64,000 nt of DNA from JADGRB01 sp963835825 (GTDB lineage Bacteria > Myxococcota_A > Polyangia > Fen-1088), in assembly GCA_963835825.1 (NCBI GenBank), contig CAWIGZ010000004.1:124001-188000 (forward strand). Reading direction: 5' to 3'. Below are positions 40,312 through 50,047 of the stretch, in pieces. How positions within the stretch are numbered: the first letter of the stretch is position 1; every line of letters starts with the position of its first letter. The notes below the pieces were generated by a model. It was given only the letters and a program-made list of their open reading frames with translations, was not told where the DNA came from and ran no database searches. The position numbers and the translations under genes are program-made.

Positions 40312-41228
40312 CTAAGTCGCCAGGTTCGTGCCGGGGCGGGGCTCGCGGCGCTCGTCGAGCACCATGCGTCCCCAGCGGTTCGCCCAGCAGCACCCGCCGG
40401 ATGTTGCCCGGCTTGGTCATGTTGAAGACGAGAATCGGTAAGCTGTTGTCGCGGCAGAGCGAGATGGCCGTCGAGTCCATCACCCCGAGGTTGCGGTTGA
40501 GGACGTCCAGGTACGACAGGCGCCGGAACATCCGCGCGTCCTTGTGCTTGTTCGGGTCCTTGTCGTAGACGCCGTCGACCTTGGTCGCCTTCATCACGAT
40601 CTCGGCGCCGATCTCCATCGCCCGCAGCGAGGCCGCCGTGTCGGTGGTGAAGTAGGGGTTGCCGGTTCCGGCCGCGAAGATCACCAGGCGCCCCTTTTCC
40701 AGGTGGCGGATCGACGCGGCGGCGGATGTACGGCTCGGCGACCCGCTCCATCTCCAGCGCCGTCATCACGCGGGTGTGCGCCCCGCGGGCCTCGAGAGCG
40801 TCCTGCAGCGCCAGCGAGTTGATGACCGTCGCCAGCATCCCCATGTAGTCGGCGTGGGCGCGATCCATGCCGCTCGAGCTGGCGGCGATGCCGCGGAAGA
40901 TGTTCCCGCCGCCGAGGACCATGGCGATCTCGACGCCCAGGCCGTGCACGTCGACCAGCTCGTCGGCGATCTGGGAGAGCGTGGCCGAGTCGATGGCGTT
41001 CTGCGTGGCGCCCATCAGCGCCTCGCCGGAGAGCTTGAGCAGGATGCGGCGGTACTTCACCCCGGGCGCCAGCGGGAGCTTGGTGTCGCTCTCCGTGGCG
41101 CCCGATGCGCTCGCCCGCGGCCGCTTGGGGGGCGTCGGGATCGCCGCCGCCGCCGCCGCCGCTCGGGCCGGCCCGCCGTTGGCGTCTCCGTTGTGCCCGG
41201 GCGGGCTCTTCCCCTTCCCCTTGGCCAT
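40312..41228 (-). CDS. pyrH: Uridylate kinase PyrH with N-terminal extension, frameshifted twice
   Basis: Converts UMP to UDP. Motifs: RRILLKLSGEALMG, MVLGGGNIFRG, MGMLATVINSLALQDALE, FAAGTGNPYFTTDTAA, MKATKVDGVYDKDP. One extra base near 40719 and one near 40366 shift the frame; corrected length 304 with the end RREPRPGTNLAT. Relative to ordinary PyrH (about 240 residues) there is an extra N-terminal stretch of about 55 Ala/Pro/Lys-rich residues. An internal GTG (VKYRRILL) could be the true start, but the ATG at 41228 sits 7 bases after tsf, as expected in this operon. Confidence 0.93.
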
Positions 41229-41235
41229 CGTTTGT

Positions 41236-41899
41236 CTAGGCCTGGCCGGCTTGCTTCTGGACCTCGGCGACGAAGTCGTCGGAGCGCTTCTCCAGCCCCT
41301 CGCCGACCTCGAAGCGGACGAACCGGCGCACCTTGACGTTCTCGCCGGTCTTGGCGACGAGGTCGGTCAAGCAGCGCGCGGATGTCCTTCTTCCCCTCGG
41401 GATCCTTCACCCACACCTGATCGAGGAGGCAGACCTCCTTGGACCACTTGGCGATCTGGCCGTCGACGATCTTTCCCCACACCGCCTCGGGCTTGCCGGA
41501 CGTCTTGGCCTGCTCGATGCGGATGGACTTCTCCTTCTCCAGCACCGAGGCGGGGATCTCGTCCTGCGAGACGTACTGCGGGTTGAGCGCCGCGACCTGC
41601 ATGGCGATCTCCTTGGCGAAGGCCACGAAGTCGGGGTTGCGCGCCACGAAGTCGGTCTCGCAGTTCACCTCGACCATCACGCCGATGCGCGAGCCGTGCA
41701 GGTAGCTGGCGATCGTCCCCTCGGCGGCGATGCGGGTCGCCTTCTTGGCGGCGGAGGCGATCCCCTTCTTGCGAAGGTACTCGATCGCCTTCTCCATGTC
41801 GGTGGCGCACTCGGTGAGCGCCTTCTTGCAGTCGGCCATGCCGGCGCCGGTGCGCTCGCGCAGGTCCTTGATCATCTGTGCCGTGACTTCTGAAGCCAT
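41236..41899 (-). CDS. tsf: Elongation factor Ts, frameshifted
   Basis: Exchanges GDP for GTP on EF-Tu. N-terminal UBA-like domain with MIKDLRERTGAGMADCKKAL, then YLRKKGIASAAKKATRIAAEGTI, and the core signature VNCETDFVARN. One extra base near 41369 shifts the C-terminal coiled region; corrected length 220, ending EVQKQAGQA. It lies between rpsB and pyrH. Confidence 0.95.
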
Positions 41900-41961
41900 G
41901 ACGTGGGTATCCTCTTTGGTTCGCGTCGAAAGAATTGGTGAAGCGCGGAGAAGGCGAGCGC

Positions 41962-42903
41962 TTAGCTGCGCTCTTCCTTGTCTTCCGGCGTGGCGGCGGC
42001 TTCCGGGGTGGGGAGCTCGCCGCGGTGGCGGGAGACGACCTCGACGCGCGGCCCTTCGCCGCCCGAGGAGACGCGGATGGTCTGCGGCTCTTCGCCGCCG
42101 CCTTCGTCGCGGGCGTTGCGCTGCTGGTTGGCGCGCTCGCGGCCGACCTTCTGGCCGAGCACGCAGGCCTCGGCGATCTTGCCGGCGAACAGCTTCAGCG
42201 AACGGATGGCGTCGTCGTTGCCGGGGATCGGGTAGTCGATGACGTCGGGATCGCAGTTGGTGTCGACCAGGGCGACGATGGGGATCTCCAGCTTGCGCGC
42301 CTCGGTGACGGCGATGTGCTCCTTGACGACGTCGATGATGAACACGGCGCCGGGGAGCTCGGACATCGACTTGATGCCGCCGAGCGCCTTCTCCAGCTTC
42401 TCGCGCTCGCGGGTGATGCCGAGGACCTCCTTCTTGGTCATCCGCTCGAAGGTGCCGTCGGTCGACATCTTCTCGATGGCGTGCAGGCGATCGATCGAGC
42501 CCTTGACGCTGTTGAAGTTGGTGAGCGTGCCGCCCAGCCAGCGGTTGGTGACGTAGTACTGGCCGGCGCGCAGCGCCTCCTCGCGGATCACCTCCTGGGC
42601 CTGCTTCTTGGTGCCGACGAACAGCACCGAGCGCCCCTGGGCGACGTTGGAGACGAGGAAGTTGTAGGCGCGCTTGAAGGCGCGGACCGTCTGCTGCAGG
42701 TCGATGATGTGGATGCCGTTGCGGGCGCCGAAGATGTAGCTCTTCATCTTCGGGTTCCAGCGCTTGGTCTGGTGGCCGAAGTGAACGCCGGCTTCCATCA
42801 TCTCGCGGATGGTGATCGGCGCGTCGCTCGGGTTGGCCTGGGTGGCGTCCGGGGCGCCTGTCATTCCGGTCGTTGCTGCAGTGGTCTCGGTGGTCGTTTC
42901 CAT
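41962..42903 (-). CDS. rpsB: 30S ribosomal protein S2
   Basis: 313 residues: a 30-residue Thr/Ala-rich lead, then the S2 core IREMMEAGVHFGHQTKRWNPKMKSYIFG, FVGTKKQAQEVIREEA, YVTNRWLGGTLTNF, PGAVFIIDVVKEHIAVTEARKLEIPIVALVDTNCDPD, and a 60-residue charged tail not typical of E. coli S2. Of two ATGs six bases apart, the one at 42903 is better spaced from AAAGGA. First gene of the rpsB-tsf-pyrH-frr operon. Intact frame. Confidence 0.96.
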   Translation of the reverse strand: METTTETTAATTGMTGAPDATQANPSDAPITIREMMEAGVHFGHQTKRWNPKMKSYIFGARNGIHIIDLQQTVRAFKRAYNFLVSNVAQGRSVLFVGTKKQAQEVIREEALRAGQYYVTNRWLGGTLTNFNSVKGSIDRLHAIEKMSTDGTFERMTKKEVLGITREREKLEKALGGIKSMSELPGAVFIIDVVKEHIAVTEARKLEIPIVALVDTNCDPDVIDYPIPGNDDAIRSLKLFAGKIAEACVLGQKVGRERANQQRNARDEGGGEEPQTIRVSSGGEGPRVEVVSRHRGELPTPEAAATPEDKEERS

Positions 42904-43190
42904 TTTCATTCCTTTGCGTTGTCGTCCGCCGCCCGCGTCACCGATGGCCGCAACCCGTTCGCGCGATGATTCGCGTTCTGGGCACGCACGGCCACCTCAG
43001 CAGGCGTGTGGTGTCGAGGTGTTAAAAGAGCGGGGGGTTTCTACCACAAATTCGCCCCGCGCAAGCGTGAACCCCAGGCGGGTCGCGGGGCAACTCCTGT
43101 CGCCAGCACGGATCGGGGCGGCACCGCGGTTGCATCCGGGGATGGATTCGTGGTTGCAGGAGCCCAAGTTCGCCGTTAAAAGGAGCCGCA

Positions 43191-44524
<1,334 letters not shown>

Positions 44525-44572
44525 GCTCGGGGGTCCTCTATCGCAGCCGCGCGGCGGCAGTCGTGCCTTAAG

Positions 44573-44698
44573 TCGAGCGCCGCTCGCTGCGCCATAGGCC
44601 ATCCGTGTTACGCCAGCGGCCCTCTGTCGCTGGTGCGCGGCGGCGGCTGCGTCCCAGATCGAGCGCCGCCCGCTGCGCCATAGACGATCCGTGTTACG
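44573..44698. repeat. Two-copy 40-bp direct repeat
   Basis: 44573-44612 and 44659-44698 share 40 bases with a few mismatches (CGAGCGCC, CGCTGCGCCATAG, ATCCGTGTTACG). They lie just after the inositol-phosphate synthase stop, in a 684-base stretch without a convincing gene. A small hairpin (CCAGCG/CGCTGG) lies between them. Confidence 0.8.
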
Positions 44699-44732
44699 TG
44701 CGGGTCGAAGGCGACCTGCGGTTCCAAGCTCA

Positions 44733-44823
44733 CCGCCGCACGTGGGCTTTTTTCGGCGTCGCGGAGCGCGCGTGTCGACATAGGTTGGCGCTCCGCGACG
44801 CCGAAAAAAGCTTCGTGCGGCGG
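44733..44823. repeat. Large inverted repeat with T6/A6-ended stem
   Basis: The left arm 44733-44769 (CCGCCGCACG, TTTTTTCGGCG, TCGCGGAGCGC) and the right arm 44788-44823 are complementary over about 36 bases, 24 of them in one uninterrupted run (44746-44769 with 44788-44811). The loop is 18 bases. The U and A runs lie inside the stem, so it would act as a terminator in both directions between the convergent neighbouring genes. Confidence 0.85.
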
Positions 44824-45026
44824 TTTCGCGTGGGCAAGCGGTAGCGTTCGATCCGCACGAAGCTGACGGACCTGCGGACGGGGCGCGTTCTCTTGGATAG
44901 GCGGTGTCGACATAGGTTGGCGCTCCGCGACGCCGGAAAAAAAGCTTCGTGCGGCGGTTTCGCGTGGGCAAGCGGTAACGTTCGATCCGCACGAAGCTGA
45001 CGGACCTGCGAACGGGGTGCGTTCTC
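44772..45026. repeat. Tandem 122-bp direct repeat with internal hairpin
   Basis: Copy 1 (44772-44892) and copy 2 (44904-45026) are nearly identical, starting GTGTCGACATAGGTTGG and ending GCGTTCTC. Each contains an 11-base inverted repeat, GCTTCGTGCGG and CCGCACGAAGC. Copy 1 also supplies the right arm of the large stem, so two alternative folds exist. Beyond 45026 the DNA continues as short degenerate CGTTCTCCGGATCGGGCG units to about 45110. Confidence 0.9.
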
Positions 45027-45208
45027 CGGGACGGGCGCCGTTTTCCGGATCGGGCGGGTTCTCTGGGACGAGCGCCGTTCTCCGGATCGGGCGGCGTTCT
45101 CCGGACAGGCGCCGCTCGCCGCGCCATGCGCGAGCCCCGCGACGCGCCCCGTGTTCCGGGCGGATTTCAGGCGCCCAGAATAGAGACGGCAGGTGCGGCG
45201 CGGGGGCT

Positions 45209-45927
45209 TCAGTGAAACAGGCGGGTCTCGTTGGCTGGAGTTGCGGTGGAATGCATCCCCAGCGGCGCGAGGTGCGGCAGGATCCAGCGCGGCAACGTGC
45301 AGTCGGAGCTCGCCGGCAGCAGGCCCAGCGACTCCGCTTCTTCGTCATTGGGGCGCGGTCGTTCGGCGGCCGCCGAGCGGCGGTGAGGGCCTCGGCCCAG
45401 AGCGCCCGGCGCTGGCGCGACGACCAGCGGCGGATCACCCAGGCCGCCGTCTTGGCGCCGAAGGTCGCGTGCCGGGCCTCGGCGTGCAGCAGCTCGGTGT
45501 AGGCCCAGGCGAACAGCGGCTCGCGGCTGATGGCGCGCGCCGCCGCGAAGGCGGCCGCCGACGACGGCTTGCCGAGCGCGTAGTCGGCCACCAGCGTGCG
45601 GGCAAGGGCGCTCTCGCCCACCGGCGCGCGGGGGACCAGATCGAGGCGGCGCGCCGTCGCGCTCTTGACGGCGCTCCCGCGGGACGGCGCTTGCAGCTCG
45701 TCGAGCACGCAGGCGCACACGTCCAGGTGATGAACCTCGTCGGCAATCACCCGCGCGGCGGCGGAGAGGAGCGCCGGCGGGGCGCCCAGGGCCGCCAGAT
45801 CGGCGGCGATGTGGGCGGCGCTCGCCACACCGCGCCGTTCGTCGTCGGCGATCCGTCGCCACCCGTCGGCCACGCGCGCGAGCAAGGCGGGCGAGTAACG
45901 CGAGCGGGCCAGCGTGTGAAAGGGCAT
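45209..45927 (-). CDS. Ferritin-like diiron-type protein, frameshifted
   Basis: About 239 residues. Helix pattern: ERRGVASAAHIAADLAALGAPPALLSAAARVIADEVHHLDVC, then AISREPLFAWAYTELLHAEARHATFGAKTAAWVIRRWS. The E..., ExxHH and ExxxHAEARHA ligands match the myxobacterial ferritin-like family (usually EHASVASF ... DEVRHA). Near 45350 the frame changes (one base missing or two extra), after which it ends NDEEAESLGLLPASSDC ... ETRLFH. Likely an iron or oxidase-type protein; the role is unknown. The start at 45927 gives MPFHTLARSRY. Confidence 0.7.
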
Positions 45928-46094
45928 GCGCGGAAATCCAGCAAGCGTCGTGCCCCCGGTTTCGCCGGCGCAGACCCGAGGCGGCCGCATGCCGGCGGGT
46001 GCTCGCGTCGCTGGATCTGTGAAAACCGGCGTTGACCGCGACAGCAATGTCGCGGCGGTTTGGCTGGGCGTTGACCGGCAGTCGTGCGGGCGGG

Positions 46095-48114
46095 CTATTG
46101 CGCCTGTAGCCGCCGCAGCTCGTCGGCGAGCTCGACGGCCTCGGGATCCAGCGCCAGCAGCCGTTCCAGCTCCCCGATGGCCGCCTCGGGCTGCCCGGTC
46201 TGCGCGTAGATCTCGGCCAGGTGTTGGGCGGCGCCGCGGTGACGTTCGTCGATCTGGGTGGCGCGGCGCAGCTCGGCGATGGCCGCCCGCGCGGCGCGCG
46301 CGTCGGCGGGGGCCTGGCGAAACAGCGCCCACCCCAGCGCCGCGCGGTAGTCGGCCTCGTTGGGGACCAGCCGCGCCGCCTGGCGGAGCACCTCGACGGC
46401 CTCGTGGTGGCGCCGGGCGCGCAGGTGCTCGAGGCCGACCTCGTAGAGCGACTGGGCGGCGCCGGTCGGCGGGGCGGCCGGGCGCGACGAGGTCATCGCG
46501 GGACCGGCGTTCGCCGCGCGCACCGGCTCGGAGTCGTCTCGCCGCTTTCGCGTCCGAGCTTGCCCACGTAGGCCCGTCGCAGGGCGGGATCGTGCAGGAC
46601 CCGGTGGGCTTCGGCCAGGCTGTCGAAGATCTCCTGGGCCATCCGGCGATCGTCCTCGGGCGAGAGACGATACCGATCGGCATGGAAGCTGCGCGCCAGC
46701 GCCTCGTAGGCGCGGTCGACCTCGGCGGTCGACGCTTCGCGCCCCACGCCCAGCGACCAGAAGTGATCCTGGGTGCGCGCCATCTGCAGCATCATGGAAA
46801 GCTCGCCGCTGCCGAGCGGCGCCGGCTGGGGCTCGACGGCGGGGATGCCGGGCGGCCGGCGCGGGCTCCGGCGGGGCCGGGGCGCGCCGCCGCGAGGTCG
46901 CCTCGCGCGGCTGGATCATCCCCGCCTCGGACAGCGCCACCAGCAGCAGGCGCGCCTGGTCATGCGGGATCTTGGCCTTCGCGAGGATGCTCGCCATCTG
47001 GCGCGCGCCGTCGAGGTCGCGAATGAACGCCTGCTCGGTGGCGTCGGCGGTCATCTCCTGCAGGCGCAGCACCGGGTCGGCGCTGAGCGCGATGTACTGC
47101 CCCTCGTAGCGGGCCAGCACCGCCTCCTGCCGGGCCTCGTCGTAGTGACGGCGAATGCCCTCGAGGATCAGGGCCGCGGGCGGCCGCTCGAGGCGCGATC
47201 CCGCCGGCGGGCAGCTCCTCGCCGGCCTTGAACATGAACTTGCCGTCGGTCCAGGCGAAGACCTCCAGCAGCTTGGCCTCCAGCTGGTCGACCAGCGCGC
47301 GCTGCAGGTTGAACGGCGACAGCGCGCCCATCTCGATCAAGATCTGCCCCTGCTGGCGCTTCTCTTTTTGCATCCGCGCGACGGAGGCGGACAGCACCTC
47401 GCCGGTGATCAGCTTCTTCTCGAGCAGGATCTGCCCCAGGCACTCACCGAGGAGGTTCGAGCGGACCGAGAACGGGTACCCCTCCGCGAAGAAGACGATC
47501 TTCTTCACGCTCTCGCGCAGCAGCAGCAGCGAACCGCTGGCCCGCGTGGCGTAGAGCCGCTGGAGCACCCGGGCCAGCGGGGTTCGCTTCAGCGTCCCGG
47601 CGAACGCCGCCTGGATCGGATCCTCGACCAGGGTCTTCGCGGTCCGCTCGACTTCGCGCCGCTCGCGCTGCTGCGCCGGATCGTGGAGGCTCTCTTTCGT
47701 GACCTGGACCGGCTCCGGCGTGTCGTCGTCACCGACGAGGGCCGCGCCGGCCAGCTCGGCGAGATGGGCCGGGACCGCGCGCGCGTCGAGCGGCGTCGGC
47801 AGGTATTCGGCGGGGGCGAACCGCCGCCGGGCCTCGGCGCGGTGGCTGGTCCCCCGGTGGCTGCTGGCGATGAAGACGATGGGCACGCCGCGGGTCTCGG
47901 GATCGCGGCGCAGCTCCTCGGCCAGCCCGAACCCGTCACCGTCGGAGAGTCGCGTGCCCAGCACGACGGCGTCGGGCCGGCGCACGGCGATGCTCCGCCG
48001 GGCCCACGACGATTCCGTCTCGGCCGCCAGCTCGTACCCGGCATCGCGCAACGCCGCGCCGATGCGCTGCTGCAGCTCTGCGTCTTTTTCGACGATGAGG
48101 ACGTACCCGGCCAT
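46095..48114 (-). CDS. Receiver-DUF4388-J-TPR signalling fusion, frameshifted three times
   Basis: Order from the N-terminus: a receiver-like domain (about 1-120: YVLIVEKDAELQQRIG, VVLGTRLSDGDGF, where the usual phospho-Asp position reads GTRL, so it is degenerate), a DUF4388/PatA-type domain (about 150-330: PLARVLQRLYATRASGSLLL, LLGECLGQILLEKKLIT), a winged-helix-like part (about 330-430), a J domain (about 440-510: DHFWSLGVGREASTAEVDRAYEALARSFHADRY), and TPR units at the end. The J domain lacks HPD: it reads HADRY, so Hsp70 activation is doubtful. Shifts near 47195, 46854 and 46535; corrected length about 672. Confidence 0.78.
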
Positions 48115-48202
48115 CGCTTGCAAGGCAGTCTATCTCGCCGGCCGCGATGGACAAAGGCTCGGCCCGTTGTTAAGTACCGTCGAGCTTCGAAGCCAGAGTT
48201 CA

Positions 48203-49651
48203 ATGCCGGCGCGCGCGAAAAAGAGTTCCAAGGGTCGACGCGCGGTTCGCGGCGGGCTGGCGGCGATCGTGCTCGCGGCGGGGAAGGGGACGCGCATGCG
48301 CTCCTCGCGCGCCAAGGTGCTGCACGAGATTCTGGGGCGGCCCCTCGCTGTCTATCCGGTCGAGCTGGCCCGCGGGCTGGGCGCCGAGCCGGTCGTCGTG
48401 GTCCTCGGTCACCAGCGGGCGGCCGTGGAGGCCGCGCTGCGTGAACGTCTCGGGGCCGACGCCATCACCGTCGTCGAGCAGACCGAGCAGCGCGGCACCG
48501 GCCAAGCGGTCAAGCTGGCGATGGCTGCCTTGAAAGGGTTCACCGGCGATCTGGTCCTGGTGCTCTACGGCGACGTCCCGCTCCTGCGCCGCGAGACGCT
48601 GGCGGCGCTGGTGGGGACCGCCCGCCGCTATCGCTGTCTGGCGGTGGTGACGGCGACGCCGCCCGATCCCACCGGCTACGGGCGGATCCTGCGCGACCAG
48701 CGGGGACACGTGATCGGCGTCGTCGAGGAGAAGGACGCCTCGCCGGAAGAGCGCGCCCTCACCGAGGTGAACGCCGGGATCTACTGCGGTCCCGCGGCGT
48801 TTTTCCGCGAGGCCACCGCCGGGTTGTCGGCGCGCAACGCCCAGCGCGAGTACTACCTGACCGACATCATCGCCCGCGCCGCCGAGGGGATCGGCGTCAC
48901 CGCGGTGGAGGCCGACTTTCGCGACGTCGCCGGCGTCAACGATCGCCAGCAGCTGGCCGAGGCCGAGGCGGCGATGCGCGCCCGGATCAACCGCGCGCTC
49001 ATGGCCCACGTCACCTTCCGCGACCCGGCGACCACCGACGTGGAGCCGGGCGTCGAGGTGGGCGTCGACGTCGAGCTGGGCCGGGGCGTGGCGCTGCGCG
49101 GGCGCACCAAGATCGGGCACGGCGCCCGCATCGGCGACGGGGTCATCCTCACCGACACCGAGGTCGGCGCCGGCGTCCTCATCCGCCCCTACAGCGTCGC
49201 CACCGAGGCGGTCATCGGCGTGGGGGCCACGGTCGGGCCGTTCGCCCACCTGCGCCCGGGGACCAACATCGGCCCCGACGCGCACATCGGGAACTTCGTC
49301 GAGACGAAGAAGACCACGCTCGGCCGCGGCAGCAAGGCCAACCACCTGACCTATCTCGGCGACACCGTCGTCGGGGAGAAGGTGAACATCGGCGCCGGCA
49401 CCATCACCTGCAACTACAACGGCTACGAAAAGTCGAAGACGGTGATCGACGACGGCGCGTTCATCGGGTCGGACACCCAGCTGGTGGCGCCGGTGAGGGT
49501 GGGCAAGGGGGCGGTGGTCGGCGCCGGGACGACGGTGCAGGAAGACGTCCCGGCCGGGGCGCTGGTGATCACGCGCGGGCCGCGGATCGAAAAGCCCGGT
49601 TACGCGCAGAAGGTGGCGAAGAAGTATGCCGCCGCGCGGAAGTCCGGTTAG
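48203..49651 (+). CDS. glmU: Bifunctional GlmU (UDP-GlcNAc pyrophosphorylase)
   Basis: 482 residues. N-terminal uridylyltransferase: LAAIVLAAGKGTRMRSSRAKVLHEILGRPL, VLYGDVPLL, VNAGIYC, YYLTDII. C-terminal left-handed beta-helix acetyltransferase: FAHLRPGTNIGPDAHIGNFVETKK, HLTYLGDTVVGEKVNIGAGTITCNYNGYEKSKT, FIGSDTQLVAPV. It makes UDP-N-acetylglucosamine for peptidoglycan and LPS. About 20 basic residues precede the first beta strand, slightly longer than usual. Intact frame. Confidence 0.96.
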   Translation: MPARAKKSSKGRRAVRGGLAAIVLAAGKGTRMRSSRAKVLHEILGRPLAVYPVELARGLGAEPVVVVLGHQRAAVEAALRERLGADAITVVEQTEQRGTGQAVKLAMAALKGFTGDLVLVLYGDVPLLRRETLAALVGTARRYRCLAVVTATPPDPTGYGRILRDQRGHVIGVVEEKDASPEERALTEVNAGIYCGPAAFFREATAGLSARNAQREYYLTDIIARAAEGIGVTAVEADFRDVAGVNDRQQLAEAEAAMRARINRALMAHVTFRDPATTDVEPGVEVGVDVELGRGVALRGRTKIGHGARIGDGVILTDTEVGAGVLIRPYSVATEAVIGVGATVGPFAHLRPGTNIGPDAHIGNFVETKKTTLGRGSKANHLTYLGDTVVGEKVNIGAGTITCNYNGYEKSKTVIDDGAFIGSDTQLVAPVRVGKGAVVGAGTTVQEDVPAGALVITRGPRIEKPGYAQKVAKKYAAARKSG

Positions 49652-49664
49652 GATTCACCGTTCC

Positions 49665-49694
49665 ACTCTCGCCACTTTCGTCTCGCCACTTTCG
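49665..49694 (+). repeat. Short tandem repeat upstream of SCP2 gene
   Basis: TCTCGCCACTTTCG occurs twice in tandem just before the SCP2-like gene and its GGAGG ribosome-binding site. It may be simple slippage; no promoter is evident within it. Confidence 0.6.
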
Positions 49695-49703
49695 GAGGTT
49701 CCG

Positions 49704-50045
49704 ATGCCGACGTCCGTCAAGGCGTTCTTCGATCAGAAAGTCCCCGCCGTTCTCGCCACCAGCCCCGAGAAGGCCAAGGACGTCGCTGCCATCTACCTTT
49801 TCAAGATCAGCGGCGCCGACGGCGGGACCTGGACCGTCGATCTGGTGTCGACGCCGCCGACCTGCGTGGTCGGCGAGCACGGCGTCCCGCAGTGCACGAT
49901 CGAGGCGACCGACGACGACTTTCGCGGCATGATTGACGGCGGCATGCAGGCGGCGATGTCGCTCTTCTTCAGCGGCAAGCTGAAGGTCGCTGGCGACCCC
50001 ATGCTGGCCACCAAGCTCTCGAAGCTGCTTCAGATGGCGGGGTAG
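49704..50045 (+). CDS. SCP2 sterol-binding domain protein
   Basis: 113 residues, one SCP2 domain: AFFDQKVPAVLATSPEKAKDVAAIYLFKISG, GGTWTVDLVSTPPTCVVGEH, CTIEATDDDFRGMIDGGMQAAMSLFFSGKLKVAGDPMLATKL. Such small proteins bind fatty acids, acyl-CoA or other lipids in a hydrophobic tunnel. The ATG at 49704 follows GGAGG at a good distance. The next gene starts 2 bases after its stop. Confidence 0.9.
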   Translation: MPTSVKAFFDQKVPAVLATSPEKAKDVAAIYLFKISGADGGTWTVDLVSTPPTCVVGEHGVPQCTIEATDDDFRGMIDGGMQAAMSLFFSGKLKVAGDPMLATKLSKLLQMAG

Positions 50046-50047
50046 AT

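Noticed and set aside
41236..41899. Programmed frameshifting in tsf, pyrH or ilvB
   Set aside because: No slippery heptamers or downstream structures common to the sites, and such control is not known for these genes; sequence errors fit better.
44525..45208. A protein-coding gene or insertion sequence in the 44.5-45.2 kb gap
   Set aside because: Open frames here are Arg/Pro-rich products of the direct repeats, with no transposase motif and no start with a ribosome-binding site.
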